From positions 868,001 to 932,000 of the forward strand of contig DDFK01000002.1 in assembly GCA_002337145.1 (NCBI GenBank): DNA of 64,000 nucleotides. The letters run 5' to 3'. A model generated the notes under the pieces. That model saw only the letters and a program-made list of their open reading frames with translations. It was not told the origin of the DNA and searched no databases. This stretch comes from Chitinophagaceae bacterium UBA1930 (lineage in GTDB: Bacteria > Bacteroidota > Bacteroidia > Chitinophagales > Chitinophagaceae). Numbering within the stretch: the first letter of the stretch is position 1; each line of letters begins with the position of its first letter. Positions 60,819 through 64,000 of the stretch are shown piece after piece. A program made the translations under genes and the position numbers.

Positions 60819-61607
60819 ATGAACATCTTAGACCAGATCATAGCACATAAACAAACAGAAGTGGCCCAACGCAAGGCACAGGTTTCCATTGCCCAGCTTG
60901 AAAAGGAAAAGTTCTTTGCCAATGAAACACTTTCGCTGAAACAGTTTCTGCTGGATGCAAACAGAACAGGCATCATTGCCGAATACAAACGCAAATCACC
61001 CAGCAAGGGCATCATCAACAATACGTCAACTGTGGAAGATGTAACCACTGCTTATACAAAGTTTGGGGCAAGTGGCATTTCTGTATTAACGGATGAAACA
61101 TTTTTTGGTGGCACCCTAAACGACCTCGTTGCTGCAACCATAAACCAAGTGCCTTTGCTGCGAAAGGATTTCATGATAGATGAATACCAGTTGCTGGAAG
61201 CAAAAGCACATGGTGCAGCCGTGATATTATTGATTGCTGCCTGCTTGTCAAAACAGCAGGTAAAGCAATTGGCGGCAACTGCAAAAAGCCTAGGGCTGGA
61301 AGTGCTGCTAGAAATACACAACGAAGCAGAGCTGGAACATATTTGCAACGAGGTGGATATGGTAGGCGTAAACAACCGCAACCTCAAAACATTTGACGTA
61401 AGCATCGATACATCCCTGCAACTCATCAACAAAATACCAACAGATAAATTGGCAATAGCAGAAAGTGGCATCAGCAATGTACAAACGATACTAACTTTAC
61501 GCAAAGCAGGGTTCAAAGGGTTTTTGATTGGTGAAAACTTTATGAAAGAAGCCAACCCTGCAAAGGCATTTGAAGATTTTACGCATGAATTGAAAACAAA
61601 ATTATAA
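60819..61607 (+). CDS. trpC: Indole-3-glycerol-phosphate synthase
   Basis: 262 residues. IIAEYKRKSPSKG (catalytic Lys and Glu region), GASGISVLTDETFFGG, LLRKDFMIDEYQL, GVNNRNLKTFDVS, and AESGISN. It closes the indole ring from CdRP. Standard monofunctional length; the isomerase is encoded separately, twice, downstream. Confidence 0.96.
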   Translation: MNILDQIIAHKQTEVAQRKAQVSIAQLEKEKFFANETLSLKQFLLDANRTGIIAEYKRKSPSKGIINNTSTVEDVTTAYTKFGASGISVLTDETFFGGTLNDLVAATINQVPLLRKDFMIDEYQLLEAKAHGAAVILLIAACLSKQQVKQLAATAKSLGLEVLLEIHNEAELEHICNEVDMVGVNNRNLKTFDVSIDTSLQLINKIPTDKLAIAESGISNVQTILTLRKAGFKGFLIGENFMKEANPAKAFEDFTHELKTKL

Positions 61608-61620
61608 TTAGAAAGTGCTT

Positions 61621-61658
61621 CCTCCCCTCATCCATTTGGAGAGGGGCTGGGGGTGAGG
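61621..61658. repeat. CTCCCCTC...GAGGGG...GGGGTGAGG intergenic repeat
   Basis: CCTCCCCTCATCCATTTGGA followed by GAGGGGCTGGGGGTGAGG, a partly palindromic sequence of a type often scattered between Bacteroidota genes. Lies 14 bases after trpC. Confidence 0.6.
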
Positions 61659-61672
61659 TAAAAACAACAACA

Positions 61673-62299
61673 ATGAACATTAAAGTTTGCGGTATCACCG
61701 ATATGAAACAGTTGCAGCAATTGGATGCATTGAACGTGGATTTTGTAGGCATGATCTTCCATCCCGCATCACCACGTTTTATTGGCGACAGACTGCCAAA
61801 GAAAGACATTAAAAAAGCCGACTTCGATTTCAAGAAAACAGGTGTGTTTGTAAACCCCGAAATGATCGACGTACTGGATGCCATTGATGATTACGGTTTG
61901 GATGTGGTGCAATTGCACGGCAACGAATCTGCCGAAATGTGCGAGGACCTTTCAACAGAAGTGGAAGTGATCAAGGCATTCAGCATCGATAGCAGCACAA
62001 AAGATATCGATGCCCTTGTTGCTCCTTACGATGCAGTGTGCGACTACTACCTGTTTGACACTGCAGGTAAAGCTGCCGGTGGTAATGGCGAGCAGTTTGA
62101 TTGGAACATTTTGGCAAAAGCCAAAATTGAAAAACCATTTTTTTTAAGTGGTGGCATTGGCGTGGATGACATTGCGAAAATCAAAGCTTTCAAGCACCCC
62201 GATTTTTTTGGTGTGGATGTAAACAGTAAACTGGAAAAAGAACCAGGAGTAAAAGACATGGGGAAAGTGCTTCAGTTTACCTTAGGCTTCAAGAAATAA
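61673..62299 (+). CDS. trpF: Phosphoribosylanthranilate isomerase, canonical copy
   Basis: 208 residues. Catalytic Cys in NIKVCGITD, catalytic Asp in YYLFDTAG, followed by the phosphate-binding GGNGEQFDW and FFLSGGIGVDD, and VDVNSKLE. All canonical TrpF features are kept. It performs the Amadori rearrangement of PRA to CdRP. Confidence 0.95.
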   Translation: MNIKVCGITDMKQLQQLDALNVDFVGMIFHPASPRFIGDRLPKKDIKKADFDFKKTGVFVNPEMIDVLDAIDDYGLDVVQLHGNESAEMCEDLSTEVEVIKAFSIDSSTKDIDALVAPYDAVCDYYLFDTAGKAAGGNGEQFDWNILAKAKIEKPFFLSGGIGVDDIAKIKAFKHPDFFGVDVNSKLEKEPGVKDMGKVLQFTLGFKK

Positions 62300-62346
62300 C
62301 AACAACGATTGCTTTTGCTACATTCATCAACAAGTAAAAGCCTACT

Positions 62347-62991
62347 ATGCGTATCAAAGTTTGCGGCATGACCGACCTTGACCAGATGCACCAACTGGGT
62401 GATATGGGTGTACAGTTTGCCGGCATGATCTTCTACCACAAAAGCCCACGCTTTGTATTGAAGCATGGGCTCAAAGCAGAAGACGTAAAAAAAGCAAAAC
62501 TCAAAGTGTACAAAGTGGGCGTGTTCGTTAACGCCACCTACGACGAAGTGATGAACATGGTAGATGCTTTTGGCCTGGATATGGTACAGTTGCACGGCAA
62601 CGAAACACCTTACCAATGTGCCAAGCTAAGCGACTACTTGCAGGTTATAAAAGCTTTCCGTTTTGCAGACAACGACAATGTGCAATGGATGATCAAGGAC
62701 TATTACATGGATGCCGACATGTTTATGTTCGATACCGGAGTAACAGAAAAAAATACACAGGGCGAAGTGGTACGCAAGTTCAACTGGCAACGTTTGCGTG
62801 GGCTCAACATTGGCAAACCATTTTTTTTAAGTGGCGGTATAGAAGCAACAGATGCAACGGCTGTGAACCAGTTTATGCAAGACCCTGTTGCCAAAGACCT
62901 CTTTGCAATAGACATCAACAGCAGGTTCGAAACATTGCCCGGTATAAAGAATATGGGGCTGATAAAAAAGTTCATAGAAGAGTTGAAGTAG
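62347..62991 (+). CDS. Second TrpF homologue with altered loop
   Basis: 214 residues clearly homologous to the preceding gene (RIKVCGMTDLDQM, QLHGNETP, PFFLSGGIEATDA, IDINSRFETLPGIKNMG). The catalytic Cys and Asp (FMFDTG) remain, but the GGxGxxFDW loop of TrpF is replaced by TQGEVVRKFNW with a longer insertion. It arose by tandem duplication or acquisition, 47 bases after trpF. It could be a backup isomerase or have a new substrate; function not established. Confidence 0.85.
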   Translation: MRIKVCGMTDLDQMHQLGDMGVQFAGMIFYHKSPRFVLKHGLKAEDVKKAKLKVYKVGVFVNATYDEVMNMVDAFGLDMVQLHGNETPYQCAKLSDYLQVIKAFRFADNDNVQWMIKDYYMDADMFMFDTGVTEKNTQGEVVRKFNWQRLRGLNIGKPFFLSGGIEATDATAVNQFMQDPVAKDLFAIDINSRFETLPGIKNMGLIKKFIEELK

Positions 62992-63000
62992 CAATTGTAT

Positions 63001-63069
63001 GTAACCAACAGCACAACATGCATCAGCTTCAATGGCGTCGCACCCATCAACAATAGAATATCGATTGGG
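63001..63069. repeat. Dispersed ~70-bp repeat, copy 2
   Basis: Matches 48855-48923: starts GTAACCA, shares GGCGTCGCACCCATCA (63034-63049) and a following ATAT-containing tail. Confidence 0.65.
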
Positions 63070-63210
63070 CTTTTACCGAAGCGTAGATGGAACACAACGG
63101 ACACCAAGCATACACAAAGAACACAAAGCTATTGTGCATTTTGTGTTTCTTCTCTCGTATTCTTCGTGTTACAAAAAATAAAGAGCATAGCTCTTAAAAA
63201 ATAAAAGAGA

Positions 63211-64000
63211 ATGACAGTTGAACAAACAAATATTGCGGATACTTCTATACACGGTAGGGGCTTTACATCTCCCGATGCACAAGGCTACTACGGTAGTTTT
63301 GGTGGTGCATACATCCCCGAAATGCTGTACAGCAATGTAGCGGAACTGAAAGAAAAGTACCTGCAAATAATGGCTGAATCCGGCTTTCAAAAAGAGTTCC
63401 AGCAACTGCTTACAGATTATGTAGGCAGGCCAACACCTTTATTTTATGCAGCACGTTTAAGTGCATTGCACAATACAAACATCTATCTAAAAAGGGAAGA
63501 CCTTTGCCATACAGGTGCACATAAAATAAACAATACCATCGGGCAGATACTTTTGGCTCGCCGCTTAGGCAAAACAAGAATCATTGCCGAAACAGGTGCC
63601 GGTCAGCATGGCGTGGCCACGGCTACTGTATGTGCATTAAAAGGCATGGAATGCATTGTGTACATGGGCGAAAAAGATATTGAACGCCAGGCACCCAATG
63701 TGGCAAGGATGAAAATGCTCGGAGCAAAAGTTGTTCCTGCAACAAGTGGCAGCAAGACGTTGAAAGATGCTACCAATGAAGCCATCCGTGACTGGATAAA
63801 CAATCCCAACGATACGCATTATATTATTGGAAGTGTGGTTGGCCCGCACCCTTACCCCGATATGGTGGCACGTTTTCAAAGTGTCATCAGCAAAGAAATA
63901 CGTAAGCAACTGTTCGAAAAAACAGGCAACGAATTACCAACCCATGTAGTGGCCTGTGTGGGCGGTGGTAGCAATGCAGCGGGGGCTTTCTATCATTTTT
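63211..64000 (+). CDS. trpB: Tryptophan synthase beta chain (3' truncated by window edge)
   Basis: The first 263 codons are present. GYYGSFGGAYIPEMLY, RPTPLFYAARL, PLP lysine in KREDLCHTGAHKINNTIGQ, ETGAGQHGVATATVCA, GSVVGPHPYPDMVARFQSVI and CVGGGSNAAGAFYHF. It condenses indole with serine. Preceded by a small AAGAGC-ATA-GCTCTT hairpin (63181-63195). trpA presumably follows outside the window. Confidence 0.97.
   Translation, partial: MTVEQTNIADTSIHGRGFTSPDAQGYYGSFGGAYIPEMLYSNVAELKEKYLQIMAESGFQKEFQQLLTDYVGRPTPLFYAARLSALHNTNIYLKREDLCHTGAHKINNTIGQILLARRLGKTRIIAETGAGQHGVATATVCALKGMECIVYMGEKDIERQAPNVARMKMLGAKVVPATSGSKTLKDATNEAIRDWINNPNDTHYIIGSVVGPHPYPDMVARFQSVISKEIRKQLFEKTGNELPTHVVACVGGGSNAAGAFYHF

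Noticed and set aside
62347..62991. Second TrpF as a PriA/HisA-like enzyme compensating for the missing hisA
   Set aside because: It has one TrpF-type phosphate site and TrpF length; HisA/PriA are longer and have two phosphate-binding halves.

Overview
The window looks like the chromosome of a Bacteroidota bacterium, most likely of the Chitinophagaceae or a close relative. The evidence is a C-terminal type IX secretion (T9SS) sorting domain, Bacteroidota promoters (TTTG, then a spacer, then TAnnTTTG), very large RHS/YD-repeat surface proteins with neighbours typical of that phylum, tail-collar (MdpB-like) proteins, and the long IspH and bifunctional HisB forms. The species cannot be named from sequence alone.

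Region 1 (1-24.1 kb) is a polymorphic-toxin locus. After the tail of a LuxR/NarL-type regulator come an outer-membrane barrel-like protein, a small exported protein, a 2518-residue protein with an SpvB/TcB-like N-terminus and a PA14 domain, a 252-residue exported protein, and a 3056-residue RHS protein. The RHS protein ends in an AT-rich unrecognised toxin-like tip, followed directly by a small immunity-like gene. Downstream (21.95-24.13 kb) are about 122-bp multi-hairpin REP-like elements, a frameshifted REP-associated transposase, and remnants of at least one other toxin-tip/immunity cassette.

Region 2 (24.5-47.5 kb) opens with a small operon (134-residue protein, membrane protein, histidine kinase, NarL-type response regulator). 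It is followed by accessory transcription units: a T9SS protein with a collagen-like protein; three tandem tail-collar proteins; a binding protein without a signal peptide; two haem-c-type lipoproteins around a DJ-1/PfpI enzyme; a kelch-like protein, FAD amine oxidase and ThDP decarboxylase operon; and a three-gene envelope operon. Most of these units, and the RHS operon, carry a 14-bp palindrome of the form nCGTA-N4-TACGn upstream. I propose they form one regulon of the local kinase/regulator pair or of the regulator at the left edge.

Region 3 (47.8-64 kb) is conserved metabolism: accA, dapA, cmk, ispH, then hisGDCB, msrB and trpEG-(86 aa)-DCFF'B. Both amino-acid operons begin with a leader peptide (four consecutive His codons plus one; three consecutive Trp codons) followed by a terminator hairpin. 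In both, the leader ATG lies 5-6 nt from the -7 box, so the leaders may be leaderless. hisH, hisA, hisF and hisIE are not in the window, and trpF is present as two tandem diverged copies.
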